A stretch of DNA of 64,000 nt. It comes from Megachile rotundata (taxonomy: Eukaryota; Arthropoda; Insecta; Hymenoptera; Megachilidae). Both the position numbers and the translations under genes were made by a program. The stretch spans positions 16,368,001-16,432,000 of the forward strand of contig NC_134993.1 in the NCBI RefSeq assembly GCF_050947335.1, in the 5' to 3' direction. The notes under the pieces are model-generated. The model had not been told where the DNA came from and made no database searches. It worked only from the letters and a program-made list of their open reading frames with translations. This document shows, one piece after another, positions 1 to 12,400 of this stretch. Numbering within the stretch: the first letter of the stretch is position 1; each line of letters opens with the position of its first letter.

Positions 1-3000
1 AGAAAACAACGTAGAAAGAGTAGTAGTCTCCGGTGAAAAAAGAAAAGGAAAAAAAATGGGAGGAAAGAAGACGTTTCCGCGAAACGGAGTAATAGCTGCG
101 CATGTATGACGTCAAGGAACAACACAAACCAGAACCCACGTTCCCATTAGAGTGGCATTGCTGCACTTAGCGTGTGCCACGCTTGAAACAACTCCTCCTT
201 CACATCACCACCGACTCCCTTTCGCTCGTGTTCTCTCTTTTGCCGACCGAACTTGTCGCGGCTGAAACGTTCGCGAGTCTCCCAAGACGAGCCACGGAAG
301 TCCCTTTGATTATTCTCGTGTAATTTACCGTGCAAACGATGTTCTGAAATATTACCGTGCTTGCAGACGCAAATTCCGTCGGGGAAGGACGACGACGAGA
401 CCGCTCCTCCGCGTCGAATTACTCGCTCGACGCTCCGCGTACACCGTTGCGTCGGGTTCAACAGCGTCGTCGTCGTCATCGTCGTCGTAGACCCTTTTCT
501 ATTTTCCCTTCTTCCCTCTTTCGCATTTCCGCCCGCCGCGTTTTTTCACCTTTCTAGCCACATTTAGGCACCCACGCTTCCTCTCACCCCTTCTATATTT
601 ACGGGATTTTATAATTGGTCCCTGCTTTCCTACTCCGTTACGTTTTTTTGCCCAATTTCTTTCCTACCTTTTGTTCCCCACAGACGATATTTTTTCACGG
701 TTCGCACGGTTTTATCGGGTTTATTGTTGCTGCCAGGCGTATCTTTTAATTCTCGCTAAGGGATTTTCACTTGGGTCGCTGGGTTTTAGGGCTGAAATGT
801 TGATTAGGGATTAAACTTTCTAGCTTAACGTGTTATCAAGTTTCTGTACTGCTACATTTGTAAATTAACAAACTTTTGGTTTTATAAGTTTCCCTACTTT
901 CTAACTTACCGAATCTCTGCATCTCTTAAGTTAACTATTTCAGCATTTTAATGATTGCCAATTTATAAATTTATTTCAACTTATTAAAGGCTTACGAACT
1001 TGGGAAATCGACTAATTAAAAAATCTGTAATGTTTGAAATTTTTATATTACTTTCGTACAAGTCAATATAACCTCTGTACTGCTTGTCTGACCATATACT
1101 ATACCTATACCACTTACGCGGTCCCCTTACGTGACCATACTACTTCACACTGCTGACATTCAAACAACTCGATATTACTTGACGAGTGTCGAAATTATAA
1201 GTACTAAATATCAATACTTTTACTTGTCGAAGTATTTGTCCAAGCAAACATTCCCGATCAAGTATCAAACAAATATCAGACGTCTGAGTTACAGTTCCAC
1301 TTATAAAATTTGTAAGCTATCAGTAGCTCCGTTCTGCTCGTTTCATAAATCTTATTCCACTTGTCTGCCCTGTCCAAATTTTTCTTCGTACCTCCATCCC
1401 TGATAAAATTCCCCCCGTTATCGAATATGTTTTGCAATGGAGATTCGTGGAATGGAGATGTTCTGAAATTCCAAACTCGAAGGATCTATCCGCGTGTCTT
1501 TATTCTTTTTGTTGGTGCGTCCGATGCGACGCTGCGTCGGCTGGAACACGGTTTTAATTTCGAGGTCGTAATTCGTGGTGGTCGGCTTGACCGTTTCCGG
1601 CTGGAAATTTCGCAATTTCGATTGGAACACAGGGCGCCGTTTTTCGTCGCGAAGCCTTCGAAACGCGCCGCGCGAACCAATTACAACGGCTATTGATTTT
1701 TATTCGGCCGCGTCGAGCAGACGTTATCTGGGTCGACGAAACGAAGGAATATTCGGACGTTCGCGGGAAAACATCCAACCTCGTTGACACGACGCCGATG
1801 TTCATGGTAGTGGTTGCTGTTGTTGTTGTTGTTGTTAAACGTTAATTCAGGCGAAACGATTTTAGTCGCGGGCTGATAAAACCGGCACGACAAACTTTCG
1901 ACGCGTGTCCTTTTTACGAGCCGGCTCGCGCTGCACTGTTCGCAAATGGACTGGAAAATGAAGAGTATAAATATCCAGTTAGTTCCACTTGCCGATGAAT
2001 ATTGATACCACTTTCCTGCCTTTTTTTATCCCTCTATGGTTTATTCTTTTTAGAGTCGCTATTGCGTTACTCCGATACATTTTTTACTTCGCTTAGAATT
2101 CTTGGAAAATTGTCTGATCATCGAATTTTGATATATGTAATCGAACGAGTAATCGAATAACTGGACGCTGAAAGAGCGCGCACAATTCGCTTAGCGTATG
2201 AAAACGTAGAGATAGGTGAATTCGAAATAGCTGAAAAGAAAATGGTCTTTTATTCTCCGATATCAGTTCTTTCTTCCGCTGAAAACAGAAACGGCCGATC
2301 GTTGTTTACGCGAAAACAAAAAATAATCAATCACGATTGTGAAAACCCATCGATCGGATCCGATCGTCCGAAAGGACCCATTCATAGAGGCCGGCGTGTT
2401 GTCTATTGTTCGCGGGGCTTAAAGCCTCGCAGAATACAAATCGATCGTTAACGCGATCGAAATCCTGTTTCCACGCTGTTGAATCTCGACTAATCGCTCG
2501 CCTCGATACGAGCCGCCCAGCCTGTGACATGTCGACAACACGTTCTGCGTTTAGCATGCGAAATTGACAAAGGAACCGCTGACTTCGCGAAAAGATTCAA
2601 AAAACTAGATTATCCTGCTTTCTTTTTCTCCTCGAAATCGTCAGGATTCTTTACGGTCGACGTTCACCTCGCTGGATGGTGAAGGGTGAAGATAGCCACG
2701 GAATAATTTAACAAGATGCATAAACTTCTCGCCCATTAGTGTTCCACTTTTGTGCTGTTAGGACGAAGAATATTTAATGAATTTCCCGGGCTTGTTACGC
2801 GCCTCTTCCTTATGGACTATCCCATGGATACTTTTCCTCCAATAATTATTTAAATTATTGCTCTCTCGGATCTTTACAAAACTCTAACTTCTGTTTCATT
2901 TAATAAAACTCCGTTGAATACTTAACACTACAATGATCGCTCCACAAGTTTCTTATTATAAAATACATATTTTGTTAAAGTACATTCCTTGAAATCAGCA

Positions 3001-6000
3001 TTGATTTTCATCAAGATAAAGAATAAACGTGTGTACCAATTTATGTTTTGTCGTTTGTTTATTTATTTTTTAACTTCATTTTCAATTTCAAATTAGGTAC
3101 ACATTATATGTCGGTAGGTTTAGCGTTAATTAGATGAACTGTGCGATGTTTAGATATTTAGGTACCTGGGTACTTAAATATTAGATCGTTGCTAAAATAC
3201 TTGCCTCGATAGTACTATATGTCGAAGTATTCGAGTGGTTAAAACGTATAGATATCCGCAACAATAAAACAGACAAACAAATGTGATTCAAAGTTTCCGT
3301 AAAACGATTCTCGTATGCTTCGATTGTTCGCGCATGAAATGTGGGTGTTTCCGTCGTCTCGATTCTCTTCCCCAAATAATCGTCCGTAGAAACGTATTAT
3401 TTCTCGACGATAATTCCCAAGAACCCTCGAGCGTGTTCGCGAAAGTGTATATCTAGGTGAAGTCGAAGGAAAACCAGGCCGGAAGTCGATGTTTTTTCAG
3501 CGGTATTTCCGTCACATTTTTTCAGTTCCAGAATTTTTTGCCGTCCGATTTCGCGAGCTAATATTTGCTCGTCAATGATTAACAGGCTATTACCACGGTA
3601 ACAACCGAAATTGTTGCTTTTTTCCTACGAGCCTTCAGATTAACGATGTGTCGGCGGATGACACGCGTGTACGGCTACATGATAAATTGTTGTCGAACAA
3701 GGAGCAATAATCGGCCAGCTAGCCATCCGCAATGGCAATTTACCTACGCTATTAATTATCACGACTCGACCAGTAACGTCGATAAATATTGTTTCACTGT
3801 CGCCGAACGTTTCTTTTTTCGCGTGTTTGTTACCTAGCCATTTGAAAATTGACCGAGTGCTCGCGTGAGATCGATCTACTAAAAGCATGACTGTGCTCTC
3901 GACAATTGTTCTGTTTTTACGTCGGCAACATTTTCTGTTACTGCACCTATCGAGTCCTAAGTATTTGTATATTTCGGTGTTCGTACATAGCTACTCGAGT
4001 ACTTGACATTTGAACATTGTATCCTTGAACACTCGTGGAGGAGATCGGATGTCTTCCTGAAACAACAGCACTGATCGTGGAACACATAGTCATACATATA
4101 AAATGTAGAAGAGTAGCAGGGGGGTTTGGGGCTGGTTTCCAAGCAACAGATATCATTAGACGAGCGGAAGGTGAGCGGCGAAGGTGGCGGGCCAGGTGCA
4201 TGCGAATAAAGGATTCACGTTTCTTCGTCGACCTTCCCGGCCCATTGTCAGGCGTTATGGTGGCAGGATAACGCCAGGGCGGAAGGCGAGGGGCACCGCA
4301 TTGCAGGCAAGGGCGTTGTCAGGGGCGACCCTAGCGACCGTAAGGCCTGATTCCCACCGAATCAACCCTCCGCGATTCGACCGCCAAAATAATAGCTATA
4401 CTCTACGAATATCGATCCTCGATTTCGACTGCCACCTCTGAACTTATCACAAATTATACCAGCACATTTTTTCAATTTTTATCATAGCACACTTCGAAGA
4501 CTAACATATGTGAGTCATGTGTGTACGATTTAAATCTCCGATAAAATGTGGAGATCCACGACTCGCAGTATGTTCAAGGTCCTACGACCTTGATAGGATC
4601 TCGAAGCGTTCTTGAATATTAAAATTAATTTTTCAAACTAAACACAGTCTGTATCGATGGGATATCGATTTGAGGCACGAAGAATCGATCGGTTCAGAGG
4701 ACTAATTTATGACACGGACCGCTTTGGCAAAGTTTCACGGTTCGCGAATGGCGGTAATTAGGTGTCGAAGTTTTAATGGTGCGTTAAGACTGCTTTCGGA
4801 CAAGAACCCACCCCTTCCCACACTCTTTATCCTCCAAGATTAATGGATCGAAGATTTTACGATCAAAACCCGGCACAGAAAGATTAAGCGCAGAGAAATT
4901 AACTCGGTTATTAAACTGTGGAAAAGCGCGATTTCATTAGCCGAACCAATCTGTTGTCCAACGAAAATTCTTTCGGAATTGTAGTCAAGAGCATTTTTGT
5001 TCGGTCACGTAGGAATATTAATCTTTGGTTCGCAAATTTTTTCATAATTTTCTAGGAAATTTATGCATCGTCGAATTTCACGAGTTTGCGAACCACTTTA
5101 TTTAAAGTATTAGAAGGATCGAATTTCTTCCGATATTTGGTCCGATCAACTATCGTAAAGTGAAATCATTTGATCTTCAACACGTTCGAACCCGTATGAA
5201 ACATGTAATATTACCCACAGATTTGTTAAACGTATTATAACTGTCGTTAAGTCATCTCTGATAATCAGAATAAATCTAACTCGATAAGCTTCAACTTTCA
5301 TTATCATCAAATTTTCATCTTCCAATTTGATCCGCAACGATCGGAGATTCTTGTTACGGAGATAATTCGAGTACAAATTGTATCTCGGAGATAAATGGCA
5401 GTTTTAAAGCAGCACAGTCGTGACAAGAATATCGGCAATTACCTTAAAGCGTGTTCGTTAAGCAGCTAAACGTTTGCATTTGCAATGCAGAATAAATTGA
5501 AGATTATTAATACTGTCAGCCACATATTTGACAGTGATATCAGAGATATTTCAGGACCACGTTGCAGCAGTCCATAATTCAAACAAGTTGCTCGTATCGC
5601 ATTTGTTTACGAATCGTGATAGGATGACGACATTCCGGTTGTTTACATCCAATCAACTTAATTTCCGGTTACGCGAATCGTCGGAGATTTTACCGTGTTA
5701 TTATCGAGTCGGGTCAGTGCATCGATGACTCCGTTAGCTCTGCTTTCCCTTGCCCGGTCGAACCGACTGTGCAATTATCCTAACCGATCCGTTTTCTACT
5801 TTGCAATTATTCGTTTCGTACGCTGCTTTCTGCGCGGCAACTGACACACTTTTATCGTTATGCATTTGGGTATCTAGGCTCTTTTAATTTTAATACTCAA
5901 CCGTGCGAGTTCGCTAGGATTACTCGTTCATTTTTCTTGTCAAGAATTACATTTGATCTGGCAAGGAAGAGTAATTGTCCGAAGAAGGTAGTTATTGGAG

Positions 6001-6435
6001 ACAGTCGACTTAATATCCTTTGAACCGAATCAAGTGGAGAATAGGAGGCAAGACATCATCGGTCATTGCGCATCGTTAACGCAGCCACCACTGAAGCTTC
6101 CGGGCGCATCGATTTATGCTAATCGCTTTAACTCGCCCCTACTTTACGCACGTTCCCGCCCATGCTAATTTCTCGTTAACAGCGCGGCCAAATAGAGAGA
6201 CGGGGCCTGATTTAGCGTACGGTAATTCGAGCGTAGCCTAATGGTCGAAAACGTGGCCGATGAGAGTTGCTCGTCCATGCGTGTGCCACGTTAACCCAAT
6301 CGAATCCTCTGATCCTTCTATGTACCTTGTCCACTGTGTCCATCCATCTACTTAAACGGAAAAACCGTCTGCTTTGTCCGAACTCGAATTTCTTCCATTA
6401 TTTTTTTAATATTAATATTCTTGATTTTGTTTCAG
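1..6435. other. Upstream region of RPUSD2, no recognisable gene
   Basis: I find no ORF here with recognisable protein similarity. The stretch holds a CRE-like TGACGTCA at 107-114, a GTC-rich trinucleotide tract around 462-488, a GTT microsatellite at 1813-1836 and a GC-richer patch at about 4130-4340. The RPUSD2 exon at 6436 follows a good acceptor (TTTGTTTCAG), so at least one earlier exon, probably noncoding, must lie in this region or beyond the window edge. A donor-like AAGGTGAGC at 4168-4176 could end such an exon, but it would read into a stop if coding, and I cannot place the first exon. Confidence 0.5.
1813..1836. repeat. GTT microsatellite
   Basis: About eight GTT units with a single C interruption. 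It lies in noncoding DNA upstream of RPUSD2. Confidence 0.85.
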
Positions 6436-6441
6436 GTTGAT

Positions 6442-9400
6442 ATGAAGCCTCTACGGGAGGCGGCGATCGCTGTTCCGACGACGAAGATCTCGGAGAAGCG
6501 GAAAGCCGATGAAGCCGACGCGAGTATGGACTTGAAGAAGGTGAGTTTAAAAAACAATGTTCAGTTCAACTTTTCAAATCATCGAGAACATGACTAAAGA
6601 CATGACTAAAGATTCACAACTGATTTTGACTGATAACTAAAAATTGCATAATACAAACTTGTCGGTACAAATCATTTTCCAAAAAGATGCAAAGGGGTAA
6701 AAAGAATGGTCGAGTGTACGAGATGTATGTATCTGGAAGGCAAGCATTATGCCAGAAGCAGAGGATCCTTAGCCAGCGAATTTCGGCGGAACAGGTCCGA
6801 GAGTGTGGGTCATATTTCACTCGGTAGCCAAGTATCTCGCTGGTACTCGTCGATATTCGACGCACAGAGCATCCTGCTATCGTCATGGGCCACGTCCTCA
6901 TTAATCCACGACGGGCCAGTCATCATTAACGAAATAAACGCCCGTGAACCGCCCTACCTTTTGAAATTTGACGATGTTCGTTCCGTTGACGCGTACCATT
7001 CTGACGAAGCCATTTTCGGACTCGTCGTAAATCTTCTTTCCCTCTATTCTCGTTCCTCTCTTATATCCACCGTTATTTTCGATAACGCTTGTTCGAAGTT
7101 TTATTTTTATCATATAAATTTTAATGATATTTAAATATCTGCTCTGGGCTCTCGAGCAATCGAATACTCGACTGATCGAGTGCATGCATTACTCGGATTT
7201 TTAAATATCCGTGTTAAACGCTGTTCTTGAAATTCTTGGCCGTTTAAATACTCTTTGATGCAACTACTTGTGGCAAGTACAAAAGAGCAGAAGAAACGCA
7301 AAAATAAAAATTGTGCAACTTCTGCAGGCAACTTGGCGGAAGAAGGAAAAAGGAAACGATAGAAGACAGCGTTTAAAAGGACTCGTAAAAAATTGTGTTA
7401 CAAATTACGGGGCCATGGAACTGCGCACAACAACCCAAGGGAACAAGAATTTCCTTGCTCCTTTGATCACGGCGTTTCACTAATTTCGACGTAATTACCC
7501 CCGCGAGGAACGACGGTGAGCGGATAATTTACCGTCGCCCGTTTGTTTTTCTTGGTTTTTTCTTCTTTTTTCAATGTCCCTGCCAGCGAGTTCACTGCCT
7601 CGAGATCCACTCGAAATTAATTGCTCAAGGTAGCGCTTAAAGTCTTGAAGCCGACGACTTGAACGCTTTTGTTGATCCGTCGTTAATCCAGCCAAGGAGA
7701 GGGAAACGCGTGCCGGAACTGGAAATAAATTTTCGCTCCTGGTCTGAAATCGTCGAGAAGGATTTCCCTCTCGGTAATTTACTCTTATTCGTAATTTAAT
7801 GATACCAAGGATTCTGTTGCTACCTTACGTTTCAATTGTTCGCTTTAACGATTGATGCTTGATGAATTAAAAGCTACTGCAGAGGGTGGCTTGTCCTTGT
7901 TTCCACCGTCACTTTCTTAATCGCTTTATGCTCTTATTTCGCGGGGGTTGAATTCGAGGGATGTTGAAATTTAACTACCATTAATTCCTAACGAGAGAAG
8001 ATTCGATGTCGATATTTTTTATAAATTTTCTGACGCCATTTTGTGACGGACAAGTAACACAAAATGTCACTCACGCTACATTAAAGCTTAAACATCCGTG
8101 AAACTGACCATACAAACCGTTCATTAATATCCTTGGTATAAATAGATCGGATCTCGCTTGCAACAATGTTCATTTTTAACGAACACTTTCAATTTGCCTC
8201 TAAGAGTTTTCATTTCTCGAACGCGCGGCATTATCGCAAACGGTCGAGAAGATTTCGCTGAAATATTTAATGGAGAAAGAAAATTCTTTAAATAGAATCC
8301 TCGAAGCAATGGAAACGATAAGTGGATGAATTCTTCGATTTCCTTAAAGCCTCAAGAGGCGGAACGAGGGAAACGTCATGGAATATTGAATAGCCAGCTC
8401 GAACGCGACTCGTTGCCATTAAAATCTCAATAACAGAGAACGTTTAAAGTCTCTTTCAATCCTCCTGTATCGTTTACGTTTTGTTTACCTTGCTCGACGA
8501 TCTCTTCATCCTTTCTCGATGGATTACGGTATTTTTCCGACGACGACGTCCGTCGCACAGCAACAGGCGGCTGCAAGCTGCATCCATGAACTTTGCCGGC
8601 TTCCTTGATGGGCATTTTTCAAACGTATTTACTCTGCTATCTGCTACCTATGTCGTTTCATATCAAATATTGAACAAACGTACATCTCCATCACAATTGG
8701 AGATTCGGGAACAATATTTGATTACCGAGACTTTGAAGATTTCAAATGTTTTCTATTACGAAATTGATGGCAATATAACTACACGTATTATAACTTGAAA
8801 CGAATCGGTGTCCTTTCATTCAAGCAGATCCTCTGAGATCTTTTGCGCAGGCTGGTATTTGAGCCTGTCAGGGAACTTTGTCCTTTCACGGCTGAAAGGA
8901 AGTTGCCGAAGAATGGAAGTTCGAGGACACGCCTAAATGGCAGGATGTTGAGCAAAGATTTCGACGCTACGAAGAAACCTTTTGAGCGCTTTGAGAGTAA
9001 TTCCTCCAGAGGACTGGAACGATTCCAACGACTTTCAAGCTTTTAAATGTTGCTATTTGAATCTCTTATGAATTTTATCTCGAGTATCATTCCTCGACGA
9101 ACTCGTCGGACGAAATTTTTGACGTGTCGAAATGCTTTCACGACCGGTCGAGTTGAAAATCTACGGAGAAATAGGTACATCCAATTTTCCGAAAAACTTC
9201 CGTTCGAAAGTTGCGAAGAATTTTCTACTCTGAGCGCTGTGGTTCACCGAGGCTGCAGGAATCCAAGGTTTTTTTGCACTATGTTCGACATCTGTGAAAA
9301 AATTGGAATGTTATCGATGATCGAACAACTTCCAAAATGAAAGTTCGCGAGAAACGAAGTGTGTAAGTTAACGCTCCAAAAATTTGACGAGTTTGCAAAA

Positions 9401-12400
9401 TCCCATTTCCTCTGCATTTGATAGGAAATTGCAGATATTGGTTCCTATGATACCGCACGATTGCAAAAATTGCAAAATTCTCGCTTGGAAAATATCCAAA
9501 TATCAATTTCTGACTCTGAAAATGACAGTCCTGACAGGGAGGATAATTTGAAAATCGCAGCCGGTAAATAGCAACGAAAAGGTTGGCCACAGGAAATCAA
9601 ACCGTCTCCCCAAAAAAAGGAATCAAGCTCGAATCCTGGAGGATAAGAAACAGCGATGAAAAGAGCCCACAGGATCAGTTCCATCCAATAGCAACGAAAG
9701 AAAGGATCTCATCAACGAACGGAACGCGTCAAAGTGAGTAAAGAGTAAATGGCGAAAGGGCGGTTACCGGATTCACGAGCAGAAGGCCTAAAAAGCGGTA
9801 AAAACGGCACGGAACGGAGGGTTGAAACGTGGAAAGGAGACGTTGACTTGTAGACAGTAACCGTGACTCGAGGGGGTTGCTAAGGGGTGAAGGGATAGCC
9901 GAAAGGTGGGTCGATACAGCCCGAAAGTCCAGAACAGGGCGAGTGGCGCGAAAATTCGGCTGCTTTCTTCTGCTCCTTTTTCCTCCCTCGTTTCCGTTTA
10001 TTTTCCTCCGGGCAACTTGCACCCGAGTTTCGACATCGTGTCTGGAACTCGGAACACTTTATTTTGCGATCGAACGCGGTGATCTCTTCTTTTTTCCCCT
10101 TCTTATCTTCGGCGAATTTTACGCTGTCCTTGGAACTATTAATGGGCTTGCAAACTCGTTATCTATCAGATGTGCTTTCTCCTTTTTACGAGATCGAATA
10201 TGATTTTTATTCTGCCCCAAATTTTTTACAGGGCAATTGTTGCGCGTTGTAGTTAAATTTAATCTTCTGGAATCTAATTATAAAGTATCGTATTTAAATT
10301 ATTCTACCAACTGGGAATTTTGCAAGAGAATCATGTAACCACATGGTCCGATCAATAAAAAGAAGAAGTAAGAAAAGTTTTAATATTAATATCTTGAACG
10401 AAGATGAAATTAATTATACAAGTCCCAGACCGATACATAAATTGTTTAACCAGTAAGTTCTCCGTATCAAATCGATCGACTTCGCCTTCTAAAATTATGC
10501 ACGACCCTGATTAACTTCGCATTTCTTTTCCCGCTACTAATGTAAATTTAATTGCGATTTAAATATCATTATCGACATGGTTGATTGTCGCTGGGAAACG
10601 GGTCTCCCGGTAAATCGAATAAACCACGTTTAATTCACGGTCCCACGAACTCGCTAAATTAAATTTACGTTCGCTGGCCAAGTGCCCTGCGTTGCCGTTT
10701 GATCGTCGTTACTTAGCGCTGAAACGTGGTTCAAATTTGGTAAAAGCGGATGGTTATAAACGTCGAGGATGCTCGATTCGATTACACTGTTTCTGCTAAC
10801 GAGAGATTTTTCGCCCTCGACTTTTCCGGATTCCACTTTTATCATGTCACAATAAATAGATCAATTGAGTTCAAATTCCAAATCTGATTTATGATGTGAT
10901 TCGGAATAAAAATTTAAGTAGTACCCAGTGAAATTTGTCGTACCGGAGAGATCTCTATCTTTAGCATTGACCACGATCATTTTTACCAAGCATAGCACAT
11001 TTGGGGCTATGGAGAATTTTAACCCTTTGCACTCGAAGGTAATTTGACTGTTTACGAGCAACTGTAAAACTTAGTTAAAAAATTAAATGTATTCCCTTGA
11101 GGTTATTCTTTCTCTACTAATAATTTGCACTGTTTATTTCATTATGTTTATACATCACACGTGTCATATTATAGAATCAGTTAAAAAATGCTTATTTCAA
11201 ATTATTGTATTAAATAGAATGGTGACTGAGAGTCACCTCTCGAGTGCAAAGGGTTAAGAACTATACCCTGACCGCAGTGTAGCTGCACGCGAATCCTGCA
11301 GTTTCTAATCAAATCTAATGCTTTGTTTTTGCCTTTTATGGAAATTTCGAGGTATAGCGAAAACTATGAATTACCACTCGACGAGCACTTTGGCGGAGAA
11401 TAGAATTCTCGGTCATTTAACGAACAAAGGGCGCGGTTCTGTGTCGTCGATCTCGAAACGCGTTAACGATGTACATACACATCTCGACACGGCTGATCAA
11501 GCGATATTCGCGTGTTGCTGGAGAGCCTTTCAATTACATACTTGGTCGTTTCTGTTGCTCGCTGGAGGATATCGATCGAATCGGTTTGCTCGTCGCGAAT
11601 TCGTGTTACGCGCACACCCTCGGCTAATCGGATTTACATGGGTCGATGTTTCGGCTAATTATTGTCTTAATTAAAACGCGAAACGGCGCGCAGCGCCGGC
11701 GCGAGCTTCGGAATATTAGGATCCATTAATGTAATGCGCCGTTTGTCCCGAAAATCGAGCATCCGGCCGTCGTTTCGAGCCTTTAATTACCGAGCTGATT
11801 AACAGATATTAAAACGAGTCGGTCATGATTTTCACCGGACCTTCTAATGGTCCCACGGTGATCAACGGCCTTAATAAAATCGATATTTGCCCGCTGACCC
11901 GACTAGAAGATCGCGTTAAACACTCTTCTACCGAAGCTTTTCTTTCTCCTTCGATCGCGGAAAAATTTATTTTTCCTTCAAATAACGACGTCCAACTTTA
12001 ACATTTTAAACTTTTTAACTTTTGGATTCGGTTCAACGAGGTTTCATGAAATTTCAATCATGTTTTTTTGTCTTCTTTGTTTTTCAAGGGAGATCTGGGA
12101 GAGACTCGAGCCACAGGGAATAGGTAAATTGAAATCGATTAAACGTTAATTAATTATGCTTATTAAAGGAACCTCAGCGAATTAAGCGGATGATCTCGAA
12201 TACGTTCGTTGGCTGGAAATTCTAAATTAATTCCTCTGTCTGTGTAATGGCTTCCTGAAATGTATGAGCTCCGCGAACGATGAGAAAATGTCTCTTGAAA
12301 ATGTCTTTCGCGGTTTTTCGTGCATTTGCATTTTGCACTGCTCTGCGAAACTCTCTTTAGATGGAGTCGGATAATCTGTACAAATTATATCCGTGTTCAA

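Noticed and set aside
6706..7134. 142-codon ORF on the plus strand in RPUSD2 intron 1
   Set aside because: No recognisable domain; the opposite strand is also open, which argues for chance.
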